From Candidatus Aminicenantota bacterium (lineage in GTDB: Bacteria; Acidobacteriota; Aminicenantia; JAMOAD01): a stretch of DNA of 7,511 bases. The notes beneath the pieces were generated by a model. The model saw only the letters and a program-made list of their open reading frames with translations, was not told where the DNA came from and made no database searches. The DNA is taken from assembly GCA_027070475.1 (NCBI GenBank), contig JALXDT010000074.1, positions 1-7,511 of the forward strand, given 5' to 3'. Made by a program: the position numbers and the translations under genes. This document shows positions 1 through 6,360 of the stretch, piece by piece (the first letter of the stretch is position 1; the number at the start of each line of letters is the position of its first letter).

Positions 1-770
1 GAAAAATCCTTTGTCCCAAGATATGAATAAATTCCCCCTTTTTTAAATAGCATTGTAATAACATCCTTTAAATCATACTTCCCGCTGAAACAGAGTTTTG
101 CAAGTTTTACACAGGGTACTGTTCCTGCTCTTTCAGGAGAAAAAGCTCCTTCCTCCATTGAATTTGTAACATCTATCATTTTACCCTCTATGTGAGCTGA
201 GACAGAGATTCCGCTCCCAAGGTGGGCAACTATTAATTTTAGTTCTTTGTAGTTTGTACCTCTTTCCTTTGCATATCTTTTGGCAACCGCTTTTGTATTC
301 AATGCATGGGAAAGTGATTCCCTTTCCAATCCCTTTAAACCTGAATAATAAGCTAATTTACCGTATTCATCCACAGAGACAGGATCAACGATAAAGGCAG
401 GTATATTAAGCTCAGAAGCTATTTCATAGGCAATCAAACCTCCTAAATTCGAGGCATGTTCTCCCCTTTTAGCTTCCGTAAGATCCTTTAACATCTTTTC
501 ATTAACTCTGTAGGTACCGCTTTTCAAAGGCTTTAATAGCCCACCCCTTCCAACAACAGAGGAGAGTTTTTCTATATCAAAACCATTTTTCTTAACAAAA
601 GACAGGACAACATTTTTCCTGAAATCCTTTTGGGAGGCTATTGAATCAAAAGATGAAAGCTCTTCATCTTTATGCCTTAATGTTTCTTTAAATAAAAGTT
701 TTTCATTCTCAAAGATAGCTGTTTTCGTGGATGTCGAACCGGGATTTATCACAAGATTGTAAAATGCCAT
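1..770 (-). CDS. buk: Butyrate kinase (butyrate/branched-chain fatty acid kinase), 3' end cut by window edge
   Basis: Butyrate kinase reversibly transfers phosphate between acyl-phosphate and ADP, giving a free short-chain acid and ATP in the cytoplasm; it usually acts after phosphotransbutyrylase. I translated the reverse strand from the ATG at 770: 256 codons stay open to base 1. The ASKHA-fold phosphate loop NPGSTSTK is at residues 9-16, followed by VGRGGLLKP (73-81), GEHASNLGG (103-111), IVDPVSVDE (127-135), AHLGSGISV (182-190) and PERAGTVP (212-219), all typical of the acetate/butyrate kinase family. HASN and VDPVSVDE favour butyrate kinase over acetate kinase. Family members are about 350-360 residues, so roughly 100 C-terminal residues lie beyond the left edge. 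The start is supported by AGGAGGT at 777-783, 6 bases upstream. The gene is divergent from a 2-oxoacid:ferredoxin oxidoreductase operon, which suggests joint use in acyl-CoA disposal. Isobutyrate or isovalerate may be the true substrate. No frameshift is seen. Confidence 0.94.
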   Translation of the reverse strand, partial: MAFYNLVINPGSTSTKTAIFENEKLLFKETLRHKDEELSSFDSIASQKDFRKNVVLSFVKKNGFDIEKLSSVVGRGGLLKPLKSGTYRVNEKMLKDLTEAKRGEHASNLGGLIAYEIASELNIPAFIVDPVSVDEYGKLAYYSGLKGLERESLSHALNTKAVAKRYAKERGTNYKELKLIVAHLGSGISVSAHIEGKMIDVTNSMEEGAFSPERAGTVPCVKLAKLCFSGKYDLKDVITMLFKKGGIYSYLGTKDF

Positions 771-776
771 TTTTCT

Positions 777-783
777 ACCTCCT
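777..783 (-). promoter_or_regulatory. Ribosome binding site of butyrate kinase
   Basis: On the minus strand the bases read AGGAGGT, a near-perfect Shine-Dalgarno sequence, with 6 bases before the ATG at 770. This decides the start of butyrate kinase, since the reading begins directly with the family's N-terminal beta strand and phosphate loop. Confidence 0.85.
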
Positions 784-797
784 GAGAATTTTATTAT

Positions 798-825
798 ATT
801 ATAGATAATAATATTTAACAAGCAA
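798..825 (-). promoter_or_regulatory. Predicted sigma70-type promoter for butyrate kinase
   Basis: On the minus strand a perfect -10 box TATAAT (798-803) lies 16 bases after a -35-like TTGCTT (820-825, 3 of 6 consensus bases). Transcription would begin near base 791, giving a leader of about 20 bases that includes the AGGAGGT site. The -10 match is strong but the -35 is weak and the region is AT-rich, so this is a prediction from sequence only. Confidence 0.5.
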
Positions 826-944
826 TTCCGCACCATCTTTTTTGATTAGCTTAGCTCTGGTAAAAGAGAGTTTAGCTTTTAAAGAATTACAAAAGACTCA
901 ATCTCCGAGATAAGTAGGGAAGAATTGTTTTATGTTTAATTGGT

Positions 945-975
945 AATTTCAATTTTAGAAAGTTACCTTGAAATT
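945..975. repeat. 8-bp inverted repeat overlapping the operon's -35 box (candidate operator)
   Basis: AATTTCAA (945-952) and TTGAAATT (968-975) are perfect inverted copies separated by 15 bases, so the arm centres are 23 bases apart, about two helical turns. The right arm contains the predicted -35 box TTGAAA of the oxidoreductase promoter. This is the geometry expected for a dimeric repressor, but the arms are AT-rich and a chance match is possible. A second, interleaved pair GGTAA (942-946) and TTACC (963-967) is also present. Confidence 0.35.
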
Positions 976-996
976 TTTATCATTTTTTGATAGGAT
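968..996 (+). promoter_or_regulatory. Predicted sigma70-type promoter for the oxidoreductase operon
   Basis: TTGAAA (968-973, 5 of 6 consensus bases) is followed after exactly 17 bases by TAGGAT (991-996, 4 of 6). Transcription would begin near base 1003, giving a leader of about 80 bases before the gamma-subunit start. A rival -10-like TATAAA at 1046-1051 lacks a good -35. The whole four-subunit operon, and probably the kinase gene behind it, would be read from here, as no internal gap is long enough for an obvious second promoter. Confidence 0.5.
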
Positions 997-1073
997 TTTA
1001 AATGAAAGGAGATCCTGATTTATTTTCTTTTTCTCATGTTATTTTTATAAAAGTTAATAAACAAAATATTTTT

Positions 1074-1080
1074 TAGGAGG
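1074..1080 (+). promoter_or_regulatory. Ribosome binding site of the gamma-subunit gene
   Basis: TAGGAGG is a strong Shine-Dalgarno sequence with 4 bases (CATA) before the ATG at 1085. It supports this ATG as the start of the operon's first gene. Confidence 0.8.
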
Positions 1081-1084
1081 CATA

Positions 1085-1639
1085 ATGTTAGAATTAAGAT
1101 TACACGGAAGAGGAGGACAAGGTTCTGTCGTTGCTTCCAAGATCCTTGCTGATGCAGTTATGAAAAGCGGTAAATATGTTCAAGCCTTTCCCGAATTTGG
1201 AGTTGAGAGAAGAGGCGCTCCTGTTGTTGCTTTTGTTAGAATTGACGATAAACCAATCCTCCTTAAAAGTAAAATTTATACACCTGATCATCTTATTGTT
1301 TTAGATCCCACACTTATTGAGGCGATTAATATCACAGAAGGCTTAAAAGAAAATGGTATTATCCTCATCAACTCCGAACAGCATCCATCTGAGTTCAAAT
1401 TTGACGGTAAATTCAGAGTAATGACAGTTGATGCAAAAAGGATTGCTATTAAGTACAGGCTTGGCTCAAAGGCTTCACCTATTGTTAATACAGCTATACT
1501 CGGTGCTGTAATTAAAGCAATCCCTGTAACAACTATGGATTATCTTGTAGAAGCTATAAAGGATGGTGTTCCTGTAAAAATAGAGGAAAATATAGCAGCT
1601 GCAAAAGAAGCATACGATAGTTTAATAAAAGGAGAGTAA
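1085..1639 (+). CDS. porG/vorG: 2-oxoacid:ferredoxin oxidoreductase, gamma subunit
   Basis: This is the gamma subunit of the cytoplasmic enzyme that oxidatively decarboxylates a 2-oxoacid with CoA and passes electrons to ferredoxin. The 184-residue product has the family signatures: an N-terminal strand followed by GRGGQG (8-13), the FPEFGVERRGAP block (35-46), and a VLDPTLIE segment near 73-80. The length fits the usual 180-190 residues. Gamma contributes to CoA binding and assembly rather than carrying a cluster, and no cysteine cluster motif is present. It is the first gene of the order gamma-delta-alpha-beta, known from Thermotoga and Pyrococcus POR/VOR operons. The next gene starts after only 2 bases, and the terminal GGAGAG codons supply that gene's ribosome site. 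The family is certain; the substrate (pyruvate or a branched-chain oxoacid) cannot be told from gamma, which is even shared between POR and VOR in Pyrococcus. Confidence 0.92.
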   Translation: MLELRLHGRGGQGSVVASKILADAVMKSGKYVQAFPEFGVERRGAPVVAFVRIDDKPILLKSKIYTPDHLIVLDPTLIEAINITEGLKENGIILINSEQHPSEFKFDGKFRVMTVDAKRIAIKYRLGSKASPIVNTAILGAVIKAIPVTTMDYLVEAIKDGVPVKIEENIAAAKEAYDSLIKGE

Positions 1640-1641
1640 CA

Positions 1642-1935
1642 ATGTTTAAACCAGGGAAAAAAATTGAGTTTAAATCAGCAAAAGAAATTCCCTTGACACC
1701 AATGTCGTTGGGGGATATGACTCACAATTACACAGGCTCATGGAGGAATTTAAGGCCTGAGATAGATTATGACAGATGTATAGATTGTATGATTTGCTGG
1801 AAATTCTGTCCGGAACCTGCAATCTTTATTGAGAATGATAGACCTAAGATTGATTATTATTTCTGTAAAGGGTGCGGTATCTGTGTTCAAGAGTGTCCTG
1901 TAAAATGTATTGCTTTTGAGGAGGAAGGGAAATGA
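1642..1935 (+). CDS. porD/vorD: 2-oxoacid:ferredoxin oxidoreductase, delta subunit (2x[4Fe-4S] ferredoxin-like)
   Basis: This 97-residue protein is the electron-exit subunit, carrying electrons from the thiamine site in beta to external ferredoxin. Two complete CxxCxxCxxxCP motifs are visible: C46, C49, C52, C56 and C75, C78, C81, C85, enough for two [4Fe-4S] clusters; an extra C89 follows. The N-terminal 40 residues, with the SLGDMTHNYTGSWR segment (22-35), are the extension that separates POR/VOR delta subunits from free ferredoxins. The ATG lies 2 bases after the gamma stop with GGAGAG just upstream. Its stop overlaps the alpha start as ATGA (1932-1935), a sign of translational coupling. 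Confidence 0.93.
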   Translation: MFKPGKKIEFKSAKEIPLTPMSLGDMTHNYTGSWRNLRPEIDYDRCIDCMICWKFCPEPAIFIENDRPKIDYYFCKGCGICVQECPVKCIAFEEEGK

Positions 1936-3086
1936 AAAAAGTCTTAATGGGTAATCATGCGATATCGTATGGAGCAACATTATCAAGAGTTCAGGTAATA
2001 GCAGCTTACCCCATAACGCCCCAGACACAGGTTGTTGAGCTTTTGTCCGAAATAGTTGCCAATGGAGAACTTGATGCAGAATTCATTAAAGTTGAATCCG
2101 AGCATTCAGCTATGGCAGCATGCATTGGAGCTTCTGCAGCCGGAGCAAGAGCCTTTACCGCAACTTCATCCCAGGGTCTACTCCTTATGCATGAGGTTTT
2201 GCACTGGGCATCAAGAGCAAGACTCCCTATTGTCATGGCAAACATAAATAGAGCCATTTCACCTGGATGGACAATCTGGACTGATCAAAATGATTCTTTA
2301 TCTCAAAGGGATACAGGGTGGATGCAAATATACACAGCCGATAACCAAGAGGTTCTTGATAGTATTATTATTGGTTATAAAGTAGCTGAAAAGGTTTCCA
2401 TTCCTCTTATGATTGTATTAGATGCTTTTGTTTTATCTCATACTTATGAACCTGTAGATGTTCCTGATCAGGAAAAAATTGATAAATTTTTGCCACCCTA
2501 CAAGCCAAAAATAAAATTGGATCCAGAAGACCCCCACGCTTTTGGGGGACTTACGGCTCCAAATATTTATATGGAATTCCAATACAATCACCAACAGGCT
2601 ATGATGGAAGCAAAGAAAATTATAAATGAAGTTGGTAAAGAGTATGGAGATATCACAGGGAGATATTATCAAAATCTTTCACCTTATAAAGTTGATGATG
2701 CTGAGTATGTGGTAATAACAACAGGAACAATCTCAAAAACCACCAATATTGTGGTTGATAAATTGAGAGATAGTGGAGTAAAGATAGGAAATTTAAGAAT
2801 AAGGACATTAAGACCATTCCCTTCAGAGGAAATTTACGAACAGTTAAAAGGAAAGAAAAAGGTTTTTGTAATTGACAGAAATATTTCTTTTGGAAATACA
2901 GGTATTTTCTTTCAGGAAGTAAAAGCATCTCTTTATAATACAGATATAAGAGTCCCAATATTCGGTTTTGTCACCGGCTTGGGAGGAAGAGATGTTACAC
3001 CTGAACTTATTGAAGAAATTGTCAACATTGGAATTAAAAATGAAAAACCAGAGGAAGAAGTTATCTGGATGGGGGTGAAAAAATGA
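1932..3086 (+). CDS. porA/vorA: 2-oxoacid:ferredoxin oxidoreductase, alpha subunit (VOR-like)
   Basis: The alpha subunit holds the pyrimidine-binding half of the thiamine diphosphate site and part of the substrate pocket. In its 384 residues I see AAYPITPQT (24-32), the ESEHSA motif with its catalytic-type Glu (55-60), CIGASAAGARAFTATS (64-79), the MHEVLHWA segment (86-93), DSLSQRDTGWMQ (121-132), LRPFP (293-297), DRNISFG (315-321) and GLGGRDV (349-355). Length and motif order fit the family fully. LHWA, DSLSQRDTGWMQ and SHTY (169-172) resemble what I remember of 2-oxoisovalerate oxidoreductase alpha more than pyruvate enzymes, and the adjacent butyrate kinase fits that reading, but this rests on memory rather than an alignment. 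The start has a GAGGAGG ribosome site inside the delta gene and shares ATGA with its stop; the end shares ATGA with beta. Confidence 0.93.
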   Translation: MKKVLMGNHAISYGATLSRVQVIAAYPITPQTQVVELLSEIVANGELDAEFIKVESEHSAMAACIGASAAGARAFTATSSQGLLLMHEVLHWASRARLPIVMANINRAISPGWTIWTDQNDSLSQRDTGWMQIYTADNQEVLDSIIIGYKVAEKVSIPLMIVLDAFVLSHTYEPVDVPDQEKIDKFLPPYKPKIKLDPEDPHAFGGLTAPNIYMEFQYNHQQAMMEAKKIINEVGKEYGDITGRYYQNLSPYKVDDAEYVVITTGTISKTTNIVVDKLRDSGVKIGNLRIRTLRPFPSEEIYEQLKGKKKVFVIDRNISFGNTGIFFQEVKASLYNTDIRVPIFGFVTGLGGRDVTPELIEEIVNIGIKNEKPEEEVIWMGVKK

Positions 3087-4003
3087 CAGAAAAAAAGAAA
3101 AGAAAAATAAGTTTATCAATACCGGCAGAAGAGATTATGAGACCTGGGAATCTTGCATGCCAAGGATGCGGTGCCTCCCTTGCCATGAGATATGCACTAA
3201 AAGCATTAGGACGAAATGTTATTTTTGATATACCTGCTTGCTGCTGGAGTGTTATAGACGGGCCATTCCCTTACTCTTCCATAGGAGTACCTTTGCTCCA
3301 TATGGCTTTTGAAACAGCTGCTTCCACAGCTTCAGGAATCAGAGCAGCAACAAAAGTTTTAGGGAAGGAGGATACAACAGTAGTTGCATGGGCAGGAGAC
3401 GGAGGAACCTTTGATATTGGTTTCCAGGCATTGTCAGGAGCAGCAGAAAGAAATGAAGATATAATTTATGTTTGCTATGACAATGAAGCTTATATGAACA
3501 CAGGAATCCAGAGAAGCGGAGCAACTCCTTACGGAGCCTGGACAACAACAACTCCTGTTAAACACTATAAAAAACTCCCTAAAAAGGATATAATAGAAAT
3601 CATGGCAGCGCACAGAATTCCCTATGTGGCAAATGTAAATATTGCCTACCCGGAAGATTTTATAAGAAAGTTCAAAAAAGCAGCTTCAATAAAGGGAACA
3701 AAATTCATTCATGTTTTCTCCCCCTGTCCTCCAGGCTGGAAGATGAAACCTGATGATACAATAAAGGTTGCAAAACTTGCTGTCCAAACAAGAGTTTTTC
3801 CATTGATTGAAATTGAGCATGGAATTAAATACACCTTAAATGTAAAAGTGAACAAACCAAAACCTGTTTTTGAATACTTAAAACTGCAGGGAAGATTCAA
3901 ACATCTTACGGAGAAGGAAGTTCAAAGGATTCAAGAGGATGTTGATGCTTACTGGGACTATATTATGAAAAAAGTAGAGTTTTCAAAGGAGTATGCCGGA
4001 TAA
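3083..4003 (+). CDS. porB/vorB: 2-oxoacid:ferredoxin oxidoreductase, beta subunit (thiamine diphosphate binding)
   Basis: The beta subunit binds the diphosphate of thiamine diphosphate and the proximal [4Fe-4S] cluster. The 306-residue product shows the cluster cysteines CQGC (C26, C29), C53/C54 and C215 (in SPCPPGW), and the thiamine motif starting GDGGTFDIG (105-113) and ending in the DNEAYMNTG block (133-141) that coordinates Mg2+. QRSGATP (143-149) follows, as in POR/VOR enzymes. Length is normal for the family (about 290-325). A Lys/Arg-rich N-terminal stretch (residues 3-8, KKKRKI from 4) precedes the conserved region. The start overlaps the alpha stop as ATGA, with GGGGGTGA as ribosome site. 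Its 3' end overlaps the following kinase gene by 11 bases. All catalytic and cluster residues appear intact, so the complex should be active. Confidence 0.94.
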   Translation: MTEKKKRKISLSIPAEEIMRPGNLACQGCGASLAMRYALKALGRNVIFDIPACCWSVIDGPFPYSSIGVPLLHMAFETAASTASGIRAATKVLGKEDTTVVAWAGDGGTFDIGFQALSGAAERNEDIIYVCYDNEAYMNTGIQRSGATPYGAWTTTTPVKHYKKLPKKDIIEIMAAHRIPYVANVNIAYPEDFIRKFKKAASIKGTKFIHVFSPCPPGWKMKPDDTIKVAKLAVQTRVFPLIEIEHGIKYTLNVKVNKPKPVFEYLKLQGRFKHLTEKEVQRIQEDVDAYWDYIMKKVEFSKEYAG

Positions 4004-6356
4004 TTTGTATTACTACGCGAAACTAACTGGAATTTTAGTTATTGTTCTCATCTTTGTGAAAGCAATTTATTCTTTATTTCTTTCTATAAAAGTTTCAGAA
4101 ACATTAGAAAAATCATTTCTAAGTACTTTTTTGAACCAATTTTTCAGAAAATCAATTCTAAAATCAAAAGCAAAAAAACTACTCAAAAATAACAATTTCC
4201 TTGAAGCCGGAAAAATATTTGAAGAGATAGGAGAGTTTACTCAGGCTATCACCTGTTATGAGCAGGGACAAAATTGGTATGACCTTGCAAAGCTTTATGA
4301 AGGTATGGGAATGAAAAGAAAGGCTGCTCTTTTCTACGAAAAAGGAGATTTTTTGAGAGATGCCGTAAGGGTTTATAAAGAAATTGGGGCAATGGCTGAG
4401 GCAGCTAAGATTTTAGAAAAGAACCAGGAGTTTGAGGAGGCCGCAGATTTATATTTTGAAATAGGCGATTATGATTCAGCAATTAAAATTTTTCAGAATT
4501 TCGGATACTATAATTATATAGGAAAAGCATATGAAAAATTAGGAAAATTCAAAGAAGCCGCAGAAGCATACCTTAAATGGTACAAGCACATGAATGAAAC
4601 CCGTTTTACATCAGTTGAAATTAATGAAGAAGTGCTTAAATATCTTCAAAAAGCAGCAGACCTTTTTATAAAGGCAGGAGATATTAATAGAGCCATAGAA
4701 ATTCTAGAAGAGGAAGGGATATATGGGAAAGCTGCCAAAATCTGTGAAGAAAATGGCATGCTTGAGAAAGCTGCTGAACTCTATGAGCTAAATCATGATT
4801 TCAAGGCAGCTGCAGATATTTATATGAAAGCAAATAATGAATTAAAAGCAAATTTAATGTATGCAGATTATTATTATGAAAAAGGAGAAAACCTATTGGC
4901 TGCTGATTATTATTACAAAGCTGGAGATTATGGAAGAGCTGCGGAATTGTATGAGTGGGAAAGAGAATATCAGAAAGCAGCGGAAGCATTTAAAAAAAAT
5001 GAGAATTATACATCTGCAGCTGAAAATTATTTAAGAATAGGAGAAAAAAAAGAGGCAGCAAGGCTTTTTTCCTTAGGTGGAGAGCATAATAAGGCAGGAA
5101 CCTTTTATAGAGAAATCGGAGAGCTCAGTAAAGCTGGAGAAGAATTTCTTTTGGCAAAAAATTTTTTTAGTGCTGGTCTTGCATTTTATGATGCAGGAGA
5201 TGCAAAAAAGGCAATAGAGGCTTTTCAAAAAGTTAATCCCAGTGATCCTAATCATGGAACTGCTATTTTGTATATAACAAAAATATTCTTAGCAAGCGGG
5301 AAATATGATTTAGTAATAAGCACCCTTGAAAAATATCTGGGAGAAAAGAACATTACACCTGATACTATTGACCATTTTTATACACTCGCAAAAGCTTATC
5401 AGAGCTCAGGTTTATATGAAAAGGCAATTGAAATTTACAAATTAATTCAAGTAGTAAACTTTGATTATAAGGACACTAAGAGTTTATTGGAAGAAGCATA
5501 TAAATCCCTTTCAGAACAAAAAGAGCTTGAGATTATGTCTGCCAGTAAAAGAGGAGAAGGAAGGTATAGGATTATCGATAAAATCGGCGAAGGAGGAATG
5601 GGTATTGTATATAAGGCAGAGGATAATCTTTTAAAAAGAATTGTAGCCTTAAAAGTATTAAAAAAGAGTATATTCAGGAATGAAAAAAGTATAGATAGAT
5701 TTTATTCTGAAGCGAGACTTTCAGCAAAAATGAATCATCCAAATATAATTACAGTTTATGATGTGGGAACAATAGATGGAGAACCTTTTATCTCCATGGA
5801 ATTCATAGAGGGAACAAATTTTATTAATTATTTAAAAAGAAAAAAAAGACTGAGTTTTAAACAAACACTTTTTGTCGCCCTGAATTTATTCAGGGCTCTT
5901 GAGTATGCTCATAAAAAGGGGATTATTCATAGAGATATAAAACCACAAAATATAATGTTAACAAGAGATAAACAGATAAAAATAATGGATTTTGGATTGG
6001 CTGTTTTTATAAAAGAAAGTGGAAATGATGAAAATGTTATAGCAGGTACACCAACATATATGTCTCCAGAACAGATTAAAGGGGAAAATGTTGATAATAA
6101 AACAGACATATACTCAGCAGGTATTACTCTTTTTCATTTAATTGTAGGTTTTCCTCCCTTCAGAGGGGAAGATGTTGCCAATCAACATCTTTTTGCAACC
6201 CCGCCTAAGGTAATAGAAATAAGAGAAGATGTTCCTGTTGAATTCTCGGATTTCATTGCAAAGTGTATAGAAAAGAGCAAAGATAAAAGATATCTCTCAG
6301 CTTCAGAGGCTCTTTTAGTCTTAAAAAAAATTCAGAGTAAGTACAGAGGAAAATAA
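3993..6356 (+). CDS. Membrane-anchored alpha-solenoid/TPR Ser/Thr protein kinase (Hanks type)
   Basis: This 787-residue protein has an unusual order. A hydrophobic membrane segment at about 11-32 is followed by many Lys/Arg (33-62), so the rest should be cytoplasmic. Residues 71-418 are 25 units of a 13-residue helical repeat, about 421-505 look like two ordinary TPRs, and 525-783 are a PknB-like kinase. Kinase motifs are complete: glycine loop IGEGGMGIVY (531-540), ATP lysine K554 in VALK, alphaC Glu E573, HRDIKPQN (646-653, catalytic D648), DFG (666-668), GTPTYMSPE (685-693), DIYSAG (705-710), GFPPF (719-723), R766. It is an RD kinase and probably active; S676, T686 and T688 are possible activation-loop phosphosites. 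Substrates are unknown. The start overlaps the beta gene by 11 bases. An in-frame TAG at 3975 rules out an earlier start, but AAAGGAG (3985-3991) sits only 1 base from the ATG, so TTG at 4005 is an alternative. Most bacterial PknB proteins have the kinase at the N-terminus. Confidence 0.93.
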   Translation: MPDNLYYYAKLTGILVIVLIFVKAIYSLFLSIKVSETLEKSFLSTFLNQFFRKSILKSKAKKLLKNNNFLEAGKIFEEIGEFTQAITCYEQGQNWYDLAKLYEGMGMKRKAALFYEKGDFLRDAVRVYKEIGAMAEAAKILEKNQEFEEAADLYFEIGDYDSAIKIFQNFGYYNYIGKAYEKLGKFKEAAEAYLKWYKHMNETRFTSVEINEEVLKYLQKAADLFIKAGDINRAIEILEEEGIYGKAAKICEENGMLEKAAELYELNHDFKAAADIYMKANNELKANLMYADYYYEKGENLLAADYYYKAGDYGRAAELYEWEREYQKAAEAFKKNENYTSAAENYLRIGEKKEAARLFSLGGEHNKAGTFYREIGELSKAGEEFLLAKNFFSAGLAFYDAGDAKKAIEAFQKVNPSDPNHGTAILYITKIFLASGKYDLVISTLEKYLGEKNITPDTIDHFYTLAKAYQSSGLYEKAIEIYKLIQVVNFDYKDTKSLLEEAYKSLSEQKELEIMSASKRGEGRYRIIDKIGEGGMGIVYKAEDNLLKRIVALKVLKKSIFRNEKSIDRFYSEARLSAKMNHPNIITVYDVGTIDGEPFISMEFIEGTNFINYLKRKKRLSFKQTLFVALNLFRALEYAHKKGIIHRDIKPQNIMLTRDKQIKIMDFGLAVFIKESGNDENVIAGTPTYMSPEQIKGENVDNKTDIYSAGITLFHLIVGFPPFRGEDVANQHLFATPPKVIEIREDVPVEFSDFIAKCIEKSKDKRYLSASEALLVLKKIQSKYRGK
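4203..5246 (+). repeat. 25 units of a 13-residue (39-bp) helical repeat inside the kinase gene
   Basis: Residues 71-418 of the kinase divide into units of exactly 13 residues with pattern x-A-[AGI]-x-x-[YF]-x-x-x-G-[DE]-[YF]-x. There are ten units in a row from residue 71 to 200, a 19-residue insertion (201-219), six units from 220 to 297, a 4-residue insertion (298-301), and nine units from 302 to 418 (the last slightly incomplete). Examples are EAADLYFEIGDYD (149-161) and RAAELYEWEREYQ (315-327). The period is seen at protein level; DNA copies have diverged, so this is an old repeat and not a recent tandem duplication. Each unit probably forms one short helix and a turn. Confidence 0.8.
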
Positions 6357-6360
6357 TTTT

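Larger units (their letters stand above)
771..1084. other. Divergent intergenic control region
   Basis: This 314-base gene-free stretch separates butyrate kinase (leftward) from the oxidoreductase operon (rightward). It is strongly AT-rich. It holds a leftward promoter with a short leader, a rightward promoter with a leader of about 80 bases, and an inverted repeat over the rightward -35 box; each is listed separately. I found no tRNA, no convincing riboswitch fold and no terminator. Bases 840-940 show only weak short repeats (for example the tandem TTAGC at 846-855) that I cannot assign a role. Confidence 0.75.

Noticed and set aside
855..868. CTCT-GGTAAA-AGAG as an RNA hairpin in the divergent region.
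   Set aside because: The stem is only 4 bp, and the site lies upstream of both predicted transcription starts.
1007..1016. AGGA-GA-TCCT palindrome just after the predicted transcription start.
   Set aside because: Arms of 4 bp are too short to separate from chance, and part of it simply resembles a Shine-Dalgarno sequence.
1046..1051. TATAAA as an alternative -10 box for the operon.
   Set aside because: The hexamer 17 bases upstream (TTTTCT) is a poor -35, and TTGAAA-17-TAGGAT scores better.
1002..1076. A 24-codon reading frame in the operon leader (ATG 1002 to TAG 1074-1076), whose stop overlaps the gamma ribosome site; AGGA lies 6 bases upstream.
   Set aside because: The predicted transcript begins near 1003, so it would lack a leader; the peptide has no control-codon run, and so short a frame is common by chance in AT-rich DNA.
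1100..6109. Many antisense and out-of-frame open frames of 60-100 codons across the operon and kinase gene (for example 1750-2028, 2653-2958 and 2844-3119 on the minus strand).
   Set aside because: They lie inside well-supported genes, have no family motifs, and show the Leu/Phe/Ser-rich composition expected from the reverse of Lys/Glu/Ala-rich coding sequence.
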